A DNA stretch of 64,000 bases from the NCBI RefSeq assembly GCF_020497125.1, contig NC_059093.1, positions 22,379,301-22,443,300 of the forward strand, read 5' to 3'. The notes under the pieces were generated by a model, which had not been told where the DNA came from, ran no database searches, and saw only the letters and a program-made list of their open reading frames with translations. Positions 22,430-34,442 of the stretch are shown here, one piece after another (position 1 is the first letter of the stretch; every line of letters starts with the position of its first letter). A program made the translations under genes and the position numbers. Source of the stretch: Mauremys mutica. Its lineage: Eukaryota; Chordata; Testudines; Geoemydidae.

Positions 22430-23475
22430 GTGTGGCTGAAAGAGGAGGGAAGGTGTACGGAGGATGTTAGACAAGTCCTGCTCGAGAGCAGGAAACCATC
22501 CACACGTCGGACCTACCTGGCCAAATTGTATCGGTTCACCAGGTGGGTGAGGGAGAGGGGTTCTTCCTCCTCCTCTGCGTTTATGCAGCTCATCCTCCAT
22601 TATCTCCTGTCCCTTAGGACCCAAGGGCTGGCTCCCTCCTCAGTCAGGGTGCACCTGGCGGCCATTTCGGCTTTCCAGCCCCCGATGTAGGGCCACTCGG
22701 TGTTTTCGCACCACATGACCTCCCGGTTCCTCAAAGGGCTGGATCAGGCATTCCTTTACGCTAGTCCCCCGGTCCCGCTCTGGGACCTGAACCTGGTGCT
22801 CTCTCACCTCAAAGGCCCTCCATTTGAGCCCAGGCCCTTCATTTGAGCCCATGGTCCCACTTATTGTACAAGGTGGCATTCCTGGTAGCTTTCACCTCAG
22901 CCTGCCAGGTCTTTGAGCATAGGGCCCTGACCTCCGAACCCCCATATATGGTCTTCCATTGGGGTAACGTCCAGCTCTGCCCACACCCAGCTTTTCTGCC
23001 GAAGGTAGTCTCGTCTTTTCACATGGATCAGGACATCTTCCTCCAAGTTCTCTGTCCTAAGCCCCATGCCTACAATGAGGAACAATGCCTGCACATGTTA
23101 GATGTCCGCAGAGCTCTGGCTTTTTACTTAGACCAAACCAGCCCGTTCTGTAAATCCCCTCAGCTTTTCATTGCTTATGCCGAACACATGAGGGGGTGGC
23201 CGGTATCCTCCCAGCGGATCTCCCGCTGGATCAACTCATGCATACACACTTGTTACAACCTGGCAGGTGTTCCCTCGCCTCCTATAGTGAAGGCCCACTC
23301 GACAAGAGCTCAGGCCTCGTATGCTGCCTACGTGGCTCATGTCCATATTCAGGACATCTGCAGGGCTGCTACATGGTCCTCTGTCCATACCTTCTCATCG
23401 CACTATGTGATCGTCTCCCAAACGCAGGATAACGCTGGATTTGGTAGGGCAGTGCTCTCCCCCGGTAACCCTTGA
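22430..23475 (+). pseudogene. DIRS tyrosine recombinase, broken
   Basis: The recombinase would insert the circular DNA intermediate. The SAM-like N-terminal core-binding domain (about 22480-22690: KPSTRRTYLAKLYRFTRWVR, LHYLLSLRTQGLAPSSVRVH) stops at TAG 22688-22690. The catalytic domain resumes in another frame at 22843. The HxxR pair is visible (AHSTRAQAS, about 23296-23322) and the nucleophile Tyr is probably in FSSHYVI near 23400. The first catalytic Arg, expected in an ARRVxEL-type motif, appears lost: the copy reads ACQVFEHRAL at about 22897-22926. The frame ends at TGA 23473-23475. Confidence 0.8.
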
Positions 23476-23513
23476 ACTCCTACCCACCTCCAACCTGTTT
23501 AGCTTGGAGTCAC

Positions 23514-23612
23514 CTACTGTGGAATACACATGAGCAAACACTGGAAGAAGAAAAGACAGTTACCTTTTCCGTAACTGGTGTTCTTCGAGATGTGTTGCTC
23601 AGGTGTATTCCA
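23514..23612 (+). repeat. DIRS internal complementary region
   Basis: CTACTGTGGAATACACATGA copies the right terminus, and GTTCTTCGAGATGTGTTGCT copies the left terminus, joined through an AAAAGACAGTTACC spacer. This junction of both ends is the structure expected to template circle formation in DIRS replication. Confidence 0.8.
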
Positions 23613-23664
23613 CATCCCACCCTCCTTCCCCTCTGTCAGAGTTGTCTGACGAGAAGGAACTGAG

Positions 23665-23840
23665 AGTCGGGGGAGCCCGTGGCTCCCCTTATAGCGCGAT
23701 ATACAGACTCCACTCTAGGGGTTGCCACGGGGCTCCCCCACTACGGGTACTGCTAAGGGAAAAACTTCAGGCACCGGTGCACGTGGCGAGCACACATACC
23801 TACTGTGGAATAGACAGGAGCAACACATCTCGAAGAATGC
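23665..23840 (+). repeat. DIRS right inverted terminal repeat
   Basis: Reverse complement of the left terminal repeat: GGCTCCCCTTATAGCGCGAT, CCCCCACTACGGGTACTGCT and TGGAATAGACAGGAGCAACA. It ends near CTCGAAGAA. Confidence 0.85.
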
Positions 23841-23879
23841 CAGTTATGGAAGCGGTAACTGTCCTTTACTTATCCTTAC

Positions 23880-24288
23880 TCCCTTGCATGGGTACAGTCC
23901 AAGTCCTATCTAGTCCAATGTAGCCCTGAACCATCAGTGGCATGATTTTCTAGAGTTACTATCAGAATTATATATAAAAAAACATTCCATCTTTCTCAAA
24001 CACTTTTTAATGGGCTAAATCCTTCTTGTCTCAGTGTTCCCTCAGGTGCAACTCCCACAGAAGTCAATGGGCTAAATCCTGCACTCTTTGATTTTTAACA
24101 GGAATTTTACCTGGATAAGGACACAAGAAACCCAAGTAGGGACATTTTGTTTGGTTTTTATTTTTTTCTAAATGCAGCTGGGATAAAAAAAAAACTTTTC
24201 ACCAAACTGCAGAGCACAGGTCGGCAAAATCACAGCATTCTAATCCGGGGTATTATGACAGAGATAATTGAGCCTATGAGGAAAATGT
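23880..24288. other. Unannotated non-coding stretch
   Basis: A repeated phrase (GGGCTAAATCC near 24013 and 24070) suggests an old palindromic repeat. No gene is seen. Confidence 0.4.
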
Positions 24289-24578
24289 AGGGTAGGTCTA
24301 CACTGCATCTGGAAGCTGCGACTCCCAGGATGGGTAGACAGACCTGCACTATGTCAGCTCAAGCTAGCATGCTAAAAACAGCAGTGTGGCAGAACGGGTG
24401 GTGGCTCCAGCCAGCTGCCCATCCCCTGGGTCTGAACTCGAGCAGCTAGTCCGAGCCACCACCAGCGCCACAAGGGCCACACTGCTGTTTTTAGTATCCA
24501 AGCTCGAGCTGAGCTAGCACCAATCTGTCGACCTGGGCTGGGAATCACACCTCCTAGCTGCCATGCAGACATACCCTT
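24289..24578. mobile_element. MITE with Harbinger-like ends
   Basis: GGGTAGGTCTACACTGCA at about 24290 is answered by TGCAGACATACCC at about 24563-24576. A long internal inverted repeat pairs GCTAAAAACAGCAGTGTGGC with GCCACACTGCTGTTTTTAGT. The flanking triplets GTA/TTA are close to, but not, a perfect 3-base duplication. The ends match those of the MITE at 30755-31049. Confidence 0.75.
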
Positions 24579-24579
24579 A

Positions 24580-27043
24580 GAGGAATTCCAGTTGGATGCA
24601 CTACTTTAAAAAAGCAGATGCATCATTGCTATTATTGTAAGGGAAATGTCCAAAGACATGCAGCCACAACAGGAAACCACCTAAGGTTAACCTAGACAGT
24701 CATGAAACTTGGTTCTTATCACAGTCACCTTACTTGAGGCCTCTGGTTCCTTTCCACGCTAAAATCGGGAAACATGCCAGTGATCACTTTGCTCGACTGA
24801 AAGCAACCTGGGATTTAAGAGGTAAAGTTTCTTTGGCACTTTGAAGGTGTAAAGGGCCCTGTGAGAGCTAAAAATTATCAATAATGGTTATTATTGTATT
24901 TGAGTCTAGCATTTCAGGTCTGAAGTTGGTGAGTTTGTGGATTCACTCAAGTACAAAAAAGGCAGAGATATTTCACAGGAAATACCCTGGAGCAAAACAG
25001 AATAGATACGTAGCTACTGAAAAATAATCAATCAAATGATGGCTGACAAAAGCTACCAAGCTTAGTGGTTTGGGATGAACCTTGTCAGATATTACTCAGA
25101 GACATTACTTGACTGACCTTGCTGTTCTTCATTGATTAAGTTATTCAATGACTCAGTTGTTGAGATATTTGACCAGCTCTCTGCTGGCCACTTGCCCTGT
25201 TATTTCACTCCTATTCCTGGGCCTTTTCTTTCCCTCCTTGAGATGCAGCAGCTCTAGTCCTCTCCTTTGATTGTCTCGATCACATTCTCTTCTCATCTTG
25301 TGCCATTTTCCAGCCCATCGCTCTATTTCTTTTTCCTCTAGGTATTCCACTTTTCTTTCATTCCCTCCCTCCCACCCACTCCTCTTCTCTTCTCGCAACT
25401 GCCACCTTCTTGTCTAACCCCCATCTCTACCTCCATTCCCAAGGTGCCCAGCTCTCTCTCTCTTTTCTTATGCATCCTCTTTCACTGTCCTGGAACCTTC
25501 CTTCCCCCTGCCTCAACCTATCCCTTACCTCATTCACTCTCTGCCTCCCTCCCCCAATCTCTTCTGCTCTCCCCTTGCAATTCCTCTTGGCCAGCACAGC
25601 CTGGACTTTGCAAGTCTCTAAAGCCAGAGAACAGGAGATTGTGCTGAGCTCATGCTTGCCTTTTCAGCCTGTGCTCTGGTCCAAAACACAGCAGAAATGC
25701 CACAATTAGACTTTGTGGGAGAGGAACGGGCAGTGGAGGGACTGTTGTGGTCCATGGTACAGAGTACCATGGTGTTCCTCACTGAGTGTGGAGGCAGGGT
25801 TGCAATCTGGACAGCTAAGGGTTGATAGCTCCAGGGACGGATTCTACAGGGACTGGCTTTCACTTTTGCATAGTAGAGAAGTAGCTGGAAGTGACCTATA
25901 TACATCTGCGCATACCCAGGAGTAACAGCTGCTGCCCACCTGGGTAGGTGCCTCAGATCTCATTGGCTGAGGGCAGGCTTCCATCCCCTTTATTCCAGGT
26001 TGTTAAAGCCCCCCTGCTTTGGTTTTGTTTCTCAGAACAGGCTTTGGCTCCTCGTGGGGCGCCAACATCAGGAGAGAGAAACAAGAAGAAAAGAAATAGC
26101 AAAGTTAATTCTGTGAGACAGGCTCAGAGACTGTTGTGACCTGGACGTAATAAGCAGGCTTAGCCGATTCAGCAAAAAGTGTTTGGCTTCTGCACTGTGG
26201 TTTGTGCTTAATCAAGCCCTGCATTTTTTTTTATTTTTTTAAGTAAAATTTCTGGACCAGCTTATTTACAGTTTAAATTCCAAAGAGCATTATATATGGT
26301 ACGGGATAAAGTGCCAGCTCTCAACCTTTAAACACAATTGATCCATACACCAATAAAACTCTTAGATTGTGCATAAGCCAAGTCTCACAATCTTTATGTA
26401 AGGCCCAGTGCTGCTACTACTATAATCCATGACAGTTTTGTCTAAGTAGCCAGCAGGATCAGCCTTATGTTATTATTAACCTGTTCTCTGACACACACTG
26501 GCCAAGTGCCAGTCCTGTTAGACGTCAAACACTGGAAACAAGAGAAAGCAACATCCAACTCGAGATTCAGTTGTTACGTGGAGGGTGCAATCTACCCCAG
26601 CACAGAGTGCAAGCATGTAGTCCGTGCATCATTAACGTCTACATTTAGCTCTCTGCACAGGATGAATTTCCCCCCCAAAAGGATATAATGCATTGATGGA
26701 TTCATGTGTGAACTCTTCCCCATTTGTTTAACTCATTCCTAGCCAAAGAGCAGTAAAATCCCCTGTTTATTAGCACATATAGTGGATTGTTGCTTTCTAG
26801 TCACTTTTTCCCTTGGCTGTTTCTCTGCAGACAGACAAATAAAATAAAGTTCCAGCAGCACAGAGGCCACTGCTGTTTCACAGACACCCACCCACACACT
26901 TACTATGTTACAATGAGCAGCAAAGTACGTCACAGAATAACTAGCTTCAAATAACTTCAAGATCTCCTAAAATAGACAATAGCTGTGACTTTCCCCATCT
27001 CTTTTGAACTGGGATCACCTAAAAATGCAAACCTGCACACATC
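24580..27043. other. Unannotated non-coding stretch
   Basis: A pyrimidine-rich tract occupies about 25170-25600. Open frames on both strands there follow base composition. No exon or repeat family is recognised. Confidence 0.5.
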
Positions 27044-27115
27044 AGAGGGGTCGCTGCGTTAGCCTGGATCTGTAAAAGCGGCAGAGAGTCCTGAGGCATC
27101 TTACAGACTAGCAAA
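27044..27115 (-). repeat. Penelope-like element 3'-tail fragment
   Basis: ATCAGAGGGGTCGCTGCGTT, GGATCTGTAAAAGCGGCAGA and AGAGTCCTGAGGCATCTTAC are the reverse complement of the terminal 70 bases of the element at 37090-37783. Confidence 0.75.
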
Positions 27116-29884
27116 CCTGCATACGGTATTTGCCCAGCACTGACAGCTCACACTAAGAACATTTGTGAAAACACTCGTCTTCTAAACCTCAAACTTTTTA
27201 ATATGCTTCTAACAGCTCACAATGGACGCCACTAAGCTTTTCATCTTACCAAAACCTCGAGTGACGTTCAGAATTAGGTGCATCTGCATACAAACAACAT
27301 TTAGGTGGCAACAATTTAGTTTCATTTGAAAATTTCCTCTATGTACATTTATTCCTTCAACTCATTCAGCTAGAGCAGTGTTTTATTCACAATTAGCCGA
27401 GATAGCCTCATTGGCCGTGAGGGCAGTTCCATCACTACATTTGATGGGTTTGCACCTGGACTCTTTATAGGAGCAAGATTCTGACTCAGGACTAGGCTCC
27501 GCACAATTTCTTATTGTACCGATGCCTGCATCTCAGTGATCCCCAGCGCATGTCAGTGTTTGAACAGTATCATTTGATATTTCTCTGACAAAACTCCCAC
27601 TCCCGTGAATGGTTTGCTAAGACTTTCATAAGCAGAGCATTTGCTTTATATAAGGCTCTCAAAGGCACAGCTGGTCTCTGCAGCAGGTGTTGGAAATCAG
27701 CTATAATCAAATCTGCCTGGTCTGAATGATTTATAAATACCCCCCTGATTTCCTCAGAATATTACCACATCCACAAGTATTAATGGTATCTAAAAATACT
27801 GGGGGAGGGACACCAGAAACTCCAAGGGAGCCCCTGCAGGCTCACTTACCTGTCTTTGCTGGAAGAGTTTCTGGCACTGAGATATAAAATGAAGGGTAAG
27901 GAAGGTTCGTTCCAGGGATCTGTCTTATGGACCAGCTTCTAGACTGGGAGATCAGCCTGTTGAGGGAGCTGGGGAGAAAAGAGACAGTGTCAGCGCTAGC
28001 GCAATGAGGCCTCTTTCACTCTGCTATTAAAACAACCGTGTGTGTATTAACTGCCTTAAGTCAGATCCCTCGAAATACTGCCTGGGTTACGGAAACCCCA
28101 GCAGCAAGTAACAACATGAGACCCTCTGGAGCACAGAAGAAAGGGTTTCCTACAGGAGCTGCCTGAGCCAGAAACTCCATTTGTAAGGAGGTAACTGCTC
28201 CCTCTTCACTCACCCGCAGTTTCGTTGGATAACAACGATCAGCCTAGCCAATGAGTCCAGTATGAGCTATCTTGCTTCCAACTGTCCACAGAGAATGCAG
28301 AGGACTGAATGGCAAATGCTCTGAACTTGTTGTTGTACGTATCCAGGGTTTTTTTTTTAAATTTCTATTTCATATTCCGTATGATTTAATCCTTGATCCA
28401 AGGTCATTGTCCTCCTTATTCTGTCCATGAGCCATCTTCTGGAAAGCCACTTGGCAGTCTGCTGAAAACTAATCTGATCATCTACAGAGTCTTGCCTCTT
28501 GTGCAACTGTGCATCAGAAAATAGTATTTCCTGGGGATTTCCAGCTGGAAATCCTCCACTAAACTAGTTCAAATCCAGGGGGTGTATACACCAAGGCCTA
28601 CTTTAAGACACATCCCTTTGGGAGTGAGGGTTCACTTGCTCCCCTTGCAAAAACCACCTCTCATAAGATCACTGATTTCTTATTATCTTGCAACAGGCTC
28701 TTGCATATTATTACTGCACTTTATTAACCCCTCGGTGCTGCCTCTCCACTTCTACTTGTTCAGCCTTATGCCAGCCTGAAAAATTACTCTGTTCGTTAAA
28801 GGCAATCCTTGAAGACGGTGGGAGTTTTGCCTGAGGAAGGAATGCAGGACTTTAAGACCTGAGGTTACAGTCACAAGTTTCCCACACTTTTAACTCCACT
28901 GCTTGGGATCAGAATCACACCCAAGTCTGTAGATACTTGGATAATAATCTAAGGCAGGACCCAGCAGCTGTTGTCAGAAGATGTGCTCTGGAAATTGCCT
29001 GCTGCATCGTCCCTTTACAATTTTGTTATTTTTATAACAACTCAGTGCTGGCGTGTAAGCAATGCCAGGAAATAATTTTCTTTATAAATGTTTGTAATTG
29101 AAAACAGCTTTCCTAAATCAATGCAAATTGTATGCAGAAGAGATGCTTCAGGATCATTAACAAACGTTTTTTTGGGCCTAAATTAGAAATGTAGAAAGTG
29201 TGCTTCTTTGTTTTTTCCTGATTTCTTCAAATTAAACTGTTAACAGAACACACATTTTTTCTACTAAGCCAAAGACAGTGTTGCCAACTTTCACAATTGT
29301 ATCAGAAGTGTCATGATATTTGGGTTGGTTTTTTTAAAGTCCCAGCTGCTGGAATCATGTGGTTACATGACAATCTCAGCTATCATTTTTAAAAGTTTGT
29401 AGTTCTCAGGGTGATAAAGAGAACCTGGAAAATGGGAACCCTATGGGCTCAAACACCTGAAGGCAAATAAAAAGATCCAAAATCCCTTTTTTTTTTTTAG
29501 ATCTCATGATTTTTTGGGTCCTGACTTGTAATTTTTGGGTGCTTGAGTAGGTTCTGTTGACATTAGCCTCTCTAAGCGCTTGTCCAACAAGCACTTTATG
29601 GAACTTGAGGTGCACGGTAGCGGGTAGAGTGCTTTGACCTACTGCTGTTGGACAAAGCCCTCAGTGCACAGCAGGCTAGTGTGCTGGACATTCACATCCT
29701 AAGTCTCCGTGAGGGCAATCCCTCCCATTGCCTCTGTGTGTAAAACTAATGAAAGGCAAAAAGCTAGGGCCTAACCCTCTTCCTACTGCAACAAATGGGA
29801 GTTTTTCCATCACCATCAATGTAAATGGGATCACTCCCTACTGGGTTAACACTCTTGGAATCAATGGTTCAATCCTGTTTCACT
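27116..29884. other. Unannotated non-coding stretch
   Basis: No exon, RNA gene or repeat family is recognised. The sequence is AT-rich intergenic or intronic DNA. Confidence 0.5.
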
Positions 29885-29891
29885 GAAGTCG

Positions 29892-31740
29892 ATGGCAAAA
29901 TCTCTTCCAGGACACCCCTGGGAAGTGGTAGAGGAAGTAGCAGTGGGTGGCAACTTGGGCAGCAGTGACCATGAGATGGTCGAGTTCAGGATCCTGAGAA
30001 AAGGAAGGAAGGAGAGCAGCAGAATACGGACCCTGGACTTCAGAAAAGCAGACTTTGACTCCCTCAGGGAGCTGATGGGCAAGATCCCCTGGAAGAATAA
30101 CATGAGGGGGAAAGGAGTCCAGGAGAACTGGCTGTATTTTAAAGACGCCTTATTGAGGGTGCAGGAACAAACCATCCCGAAGTGCAGAAAGAATAGCAAA
30201 TATGGCAGGTGACCTGCTTGGCTTAACAGAGAAATCTTCAGTGAGCTTTAACACACAACAGAAACTTACACAAAGTGGAAACCTGGACAGATGACTAGAG
30301 AGGAGTATAAAAATATTGCTCAAGCATGCAGGGGTGTAATCAGGAAGGGCAAATCCCAATTGGAGTTGCAGCTAGTAAGGGATGTGAAGGGTAACAAGAA
30401 GGGTTTCTACAGGTATGTTAGCAACAAGAAGGTCGGGGAAAGTGTGGGCCTCTTACTGAATGGGGGAGGCAACCTAGTGACGATGATGTGGAAAAAGCTG
30501 AAGTACTCAATGCTTTTTTTGCCTCTGTCTTCACAGACGAGGTCAGCTCCCAGACTGCTGCATTGGGCAGCACAGTATGCAGAGGAGGTGAGCAGCCCTC
30601 AGTGGTGAAAGAACAGGTTAAGGACTATTTAGAAAAACTGGAGATGCACAAGTCCATGGGGCCAGATGCACTGCATCCAAGGGTGCTGAGGGAGTAGTCA
30701 GCATGGATTCACCAAGGGCAAGTCATGCCTGACCAACCTGATTGCCTTCTATGAGGGCAGGTCTACACTACGGGGGAAAATCGATATAAGATACGCAACT
30801 TCAGCTACGTGAATAACATAGCTGAAGTCGAAGTATCTTATATCGAATTACCTACAGTCCTCACGGCACGGGATCAATGTCCGCGGCTCCCCATGTCGAC
30901 TCTGCTACCGCCGTTCGGGTTGGTGGAGCTACGGAGTCGACAGGAGCGCGTTCGGGGATCGATATATCGCGTCTAGATGAGATGCGATATATCGATCCCC
31001 GAGAAATCGATTGCTACCCGCCAATATGGCGGGTAGTGAAGACGTACCCTGAGATAACTGGCTCTATGGATATGGGGAAAGTGGTGGACATGATATACCT
31101 TGACGTTAGCAAAGCTTTTGATACGGTCTCCCACAGTATTCTTGCCAGCAAGTTAAGGAAGTATGGATTGGATGAGTGGACTATAAGGTGGATAGAAAGC
31201 TGGCTAGATCGTCGGGCTCAACGGGTAGTGATCAACGGCTCCATGTCTAGTTGGCAGCTGGCAGTAAGCGGAGTGCCCCAGGGGCTGGTCTTGGGGCCGG
31301 TTTTGTTCAATATCTTTATTAATGATCTGGATGATGGGATGGATTGCACCCTCTGCAAGTTCACAGATAACACTAAGCTGGGGGGAGAGGTAGATACGCT
31401 GGAGGGTAGGCATAGAGTCCTGAGCGACCTAGACAAATTAGAGGATTGGGCTAAAAGAAATCCGAGGAGGTTCAACAAAGACAAGTGCAAAGTCCTGCAC
31501 TTAGCACAGAAGAATGTCATGCACTGCTATATGCTGGGCAATGACTGGCTAAGTGGCAGTTCTGCAGAAAAGGACCTGGGGATTACAGTGGATGAGAAGC
31601 TGGATACGAGTCAGCAGTGTGCCCTTGTTGCCAAGGCAGCTATCAGCATATTGGGCTGCATTAGTAGGAGCACTGCCAGCAGATCGAGGGAAGTGATTGT
31701 TCCCCACTATTCGGCACTGGTGAGGCCACATATGGAGTAG
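29892..31740 (+). pseudogene. CR1 ORF2 reverse-transcriptase fragment, broken
   Basis: Linker and RT sequences of a CR1 ORF2 protein are spread over several frames. TGA at 30210-30212 and TAG near 30696 break the first part. The second part (31060-31740) includes [20 protein letters not shown]. The catalytic box reads FTDN where CR1 has FADD. This copy cannot make active RT. Confidence 0.8.
30755..31049. mobile_element. MITE inserted in CR1, 3-bp target duplication
   Basis: Terminal inverted repeats GGGCAGGTCTACACTAC and GTAGTGAAGACGTACCC are flanked by TGA on both sides (30752-30754 and 31050-31052). The interrupted CR1 reads continuously across when one TGA is removed. Internal palindromes include TCGATATAAGATACG with CGAAGTATCTTATATCGA. 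A 3-base duplication fits the PIF/Harbinger superfamily. The open frame that starts in it at 30877 and runs into CR1 is accidental. Confidence 0.85.
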
Positions 31741-31774
31741 TGTCCAGTTTTGGGCCTCCCACTACAGAAAGGAT

Positions 31775-32337
31775 CATAGAATCTCAGGGTTGGAAGGGAC
31801 CTCAGGAGGTCATCTAGTCCAACCCCTTGCTCAAAGCAGGACTAAACCCAACTAAATCATCCCAGCCAGGGCTTTGTCAAGCCTGACCTTAAAAACCTCT
31901 AAGGAAGGAGATTCCACCACCTCCCTAGGTAACCCATTCCAGTTCACCACCATCCTACTAGTGAAATAGTTTTTCCTAATGTCCAACCTAAACCTCCCCC
32001 TCTGCAACTTGAGAACATTACTCCTTGTTCTGTCATCTTCTACCACTGAGAACAGTCTAGATCCATCCTCTTTGGAACCTCTTTGGAACCCCCTTTCAGG
32101 TAGTTGAAAGCAGCTATCAAATCCCCCCTCATTCTTCTCTTCTGCAGGCTAAACAATCCCAGTTCCCTCAGCCTCTCCTCATAAGTCATGTGCTCCAGCC
32201 CCCTAATCATTTTTGCCCTACGCTGGACTCTCTCCAATTTATCCACATCCTTCTTGTAGTGTGGGGCCCAAAACTGGACACAGTACTCCAAATGAGGCCT
32301 CACCAGTGCTGAATAGAGGGGAATGATCACATTCTGT
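31775..32337 (-). mobile_element. CR1 LINE 3' end nested in an older CR1
   Basis: Starting TCATAGAATCTCAGGGTTGG, this is a CR1 3' end in reverse orientation. On the minus strand it encodes the ORF2 C-terminus ([20 protein letters not shown]) in two frames. It is flanked by GGAT on both sides (31771-31774 and 32338-32341), a short target duplication. Confidence 0.88.
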
Positions 32338-32816
32338 GGATGTGCACAAACTGGAGAGAGTCCAGTGGAGAGCAAGGAAAATGATTAGGGGAATGGGGCA
32401 CATGACTTATGAGGAGAGGCTGAAGGAACAGGGCTTATTTAGTATGCAAAAGAGAAGAGTGAGGGGGGATTTGATAGCAGCCTTCAGTTACCTGAAGGGG
32501 GGATTCCAAAGAGTATGGAGCTCAGCTGTTCTCAGTGGTGGCAGATGACAGAACAAGGAGCAATGGTCTCAAGTTCCACTGGAGGAGTTCTACGTTGGAT
32601 ATTAAGAGAACTATTTCACTAGGAGGGTGGTGAAGCACTGGAATGGGTTACATAGGGAGGTGGTGGAACCACCATCCTTAGAGGTTTTTAAGGCCCAGCT
32701 TGACAAAGCCCTGGTTGGGATGATTTAGTTGGGGTTGGTCCTGCTTAGAGCAGGGGATTGGACTAGATGACCTCCTGAGGTCTCTTCCAACCCTAATCTT
32801 CTATACTCCCATGGGG

Positions 32817-33244
32817 GAAGGACACCCACCTAACTGAACCACCCTTTAGATTGGTGTGGTGCCTCTTCAAGCTTCTTATGATCAGACTTGAGGCTACTGC
32901 ACAGTCCCATCTTCTCTGTATACAATGTATACAATGGGGCAGAAAGAGAAGCTGGGTGGGAGGGAGCAGAATCCAGTGTACTTGGCTGGCATAAGGACAC
33001 GGGCAATCAATTAGGGTGAGGTGAGCCCAGTAAAGGGCCACCATCTCAATGGCTTATTTGAGAGCAAAAAGGGCTAATTCCCCCGGGCTGCTCAGAAGGT
33101 TGGGGATAAGCAAGAGGCAGCGGCAGTGACATGGTCTCAGGGAATTTTCTCCTGATTTAGTGCCCACTTCTAGCCATGAACAAGATACAGCAGCCAGTGG
33201 CTGGAAATCAATTCCACCCAGGCTCCCCCATTTCTCATGTGTAC
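32817..33244. other. Unannotated non-coding stretch
   Basis: No feature recognised. Confidence 0.4.
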
Positions 33245-33359
33245 CTTCTTGCTCAGAGTGATACATATTGGTTCAAAGGTGGTCTCCCCAGCAGTCACGT
33301 CAGTGGGATCTTCCAGTTTGAAGGATCCTTCAGAATCTCGTTTGGTCCTCAAGATGATC
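33245..33359 (-). CDS. Candidate orphan exon, unknown protein
   Basis: On the minus strand a pyrimidine-rich stretch ending TCTTCACTCCTAG (AG at 33361-33360) precedes an open 115-base segment, followed by AAG|GTACAC (donor GT at 33244-33243). The frame is open on both sides to 33170. The encoded segment contains [20 protein letters not shown] and [11 protein letters not shown], with mixed amino-acid use unlike low-complexity frames nearby. No family was recognised. It lies on the same strand as the NECTIN3 exon 7 kb upstream, but does not look like a nectin Ig domain. It may be chance. Confidence 0.25.
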
Positions 33360-33762
33360 CTAGGAGTGAAGACCAGACATGCACATTAGCCTAGTCCAAT
33401 GCTGCCCCACCAATCAATCTTATTCAGGAAACAGACTTATGGATCCTAGTACTTTACCTGCCCTTGCTGTGAACTGCAACTCTAGAGAAAGCACTAGAAG
33501 GCACGTCACAAGGCAACTGGATCTTCAGGGTGACGAGGGATCAAAGATCAGCTTAAACAAACCTGCTCTACTAACGTTAGCTTAAGAGTAACACGGTGCA
33601 TGACCAACTTCTGCCAGTGAGAGGAAAGAGCAGCTCTGTGTAGCTCAAAAGCTTGTCTCTCCACCAGCAGCAGTTGGTCTAAGACAAGATGTTACCACAG
33701 TTACCCTGAGACCCAATACAGCTACACCCCTGCATACAGCTTAAGAGTAAGCAGTTGCACCG

Positions 33763-34441
33763 TGTAGCAATGCGGCACCTCCTGCTGGTCTCTTCTGGGA
33801 ATTAGCTGTCCAGCCATTGGAGCACCTTCTGAAGGTCTGTATCCCGCTGCCTCTTTGCCCCCCGTGTCCTGCCCGGACCCAGTGCCCTGTTATCTGGGGC
33901 GCTTCCCCCGGCAATAACCCATCAGTCTTAGGGTCTCCCCTCCCCGGGGAACCCCCACCCACTATCCTCTCCTCACCTCAGTATACAGCTACTGCCAGTC
34001 ATTGTCTAGCCCCCACGCCCTGGGGCAGGCTGCAGTATCAGCCACTCAGAACTGGCAAGGTTGGGTTTGGACCTGCTGCCTTCGCCTACCCCTGGCCTGC
34101 CCTCTGCAACCCCCAGGACCTGTTGGCCTTACGCTAGGCTGCAGCCTGGGGCTTTCCAGGCTGGAGCTCCCCAGCTCCTCAGCCTTTCCTCAGCCCTGCT
34201 CTACTCAGGTACCCTATCTCTAGCTCCCTGCAGCCAGGCCCTTCTCCCTCGACAGACAGACAGAGACTGCTGAGCTCCTGGCTCACTGCCTCTTATATAG
34301 GGCCAGCTGAGGCCTGATTGGGGCATGGCCCAGCTGCGGCTGTTTCCCCAATCTGCCTAGTAGCTGCTTTCCCTGCCACAGCCCTCTCCCAGGGCTGTTT
34401 GAAGCCCATCAGGGCACGAGCGGGGTGACCACCCTGCTACA
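33763..34441 (-). repeat. Solo LTR
   Basis: Reverse complement relative of the LTR at 58764-59459, with matching order of blocks (CAGCAGTAGCTGTATA region, GGGGAGCTCCAGCCTGGAAAG-type block, a TATA at CTCTTATATAGG near 34290). It starts TGTAGCAATG and ends CCCTGCTACA. Flanks CACCG and CACAG agree at 4 of 5 bases, a probable target duplication. No internal region remains. Confidence 0.75.
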
Positions 34442-34442
34442 C

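Larger units (their letters stand above)
18072..23840 (+). mobile_element. DIRS-type tyrosine-recombinase retrotransposon, near full length
   Basis: Inverted terminal repeats (18072-18250 and about 23665-23840), a gag-like ORF, RT, RNase H, a methyltransferase-like domain and a tyrosine recombinase occur in the order known for DIRS elements. Near the 3' end lies an internal complementary region (23514-23612) that joins sequences of both termini. DIRS elements use a recombinase instead of an integrase and make no target duplication, and none is seen. All ORFs are broken. A shorter relative lies on the minus strand at 41640-42292. Confidence 0.88.
29885..32816 (+). mobile_element. CR1 LINE, interrupted by two nested insertions
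   Basis: CR1 ORF2 sequence occurs in three blocks: 29885-30754, 31053-31774 and 32338-32816. Block one covers the linker after the endonuclease up to the start of RT (GNLGSSDHEMVEF, SMGPDALHPRVL). Block two holds the RT palm. Block three holds the C-terminal tail and 3' UTR ending in CTTCCAACCCTAATCTTCTA. An internal deletion near 30696 removed part of RT. The insertions are a MITE (30755-31049) and an opposite-strand CR1 (31775-32337), so the host CR1 is the oldest of the three. Confidence 0.88.

Noticed and set aside
25153..25398. Charged frame (Lys/Glu/Arg-rich) on the minus strand
   Set aside because: It mirrors a pyrimidine-rich tract; no splice sites or family resemblance.
26045..26070. 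GGGGCGCCAACATCAGGAG, resembling a retroviral primer-binding site
   Set aside because: No LTR precedes it and no gag follows.
30877..31060. N-terminal part of an apparent 287-codon CR1 frame
   Set aside because: The first 57 codons lie in the inserted MITE, so the fusion is accidental.
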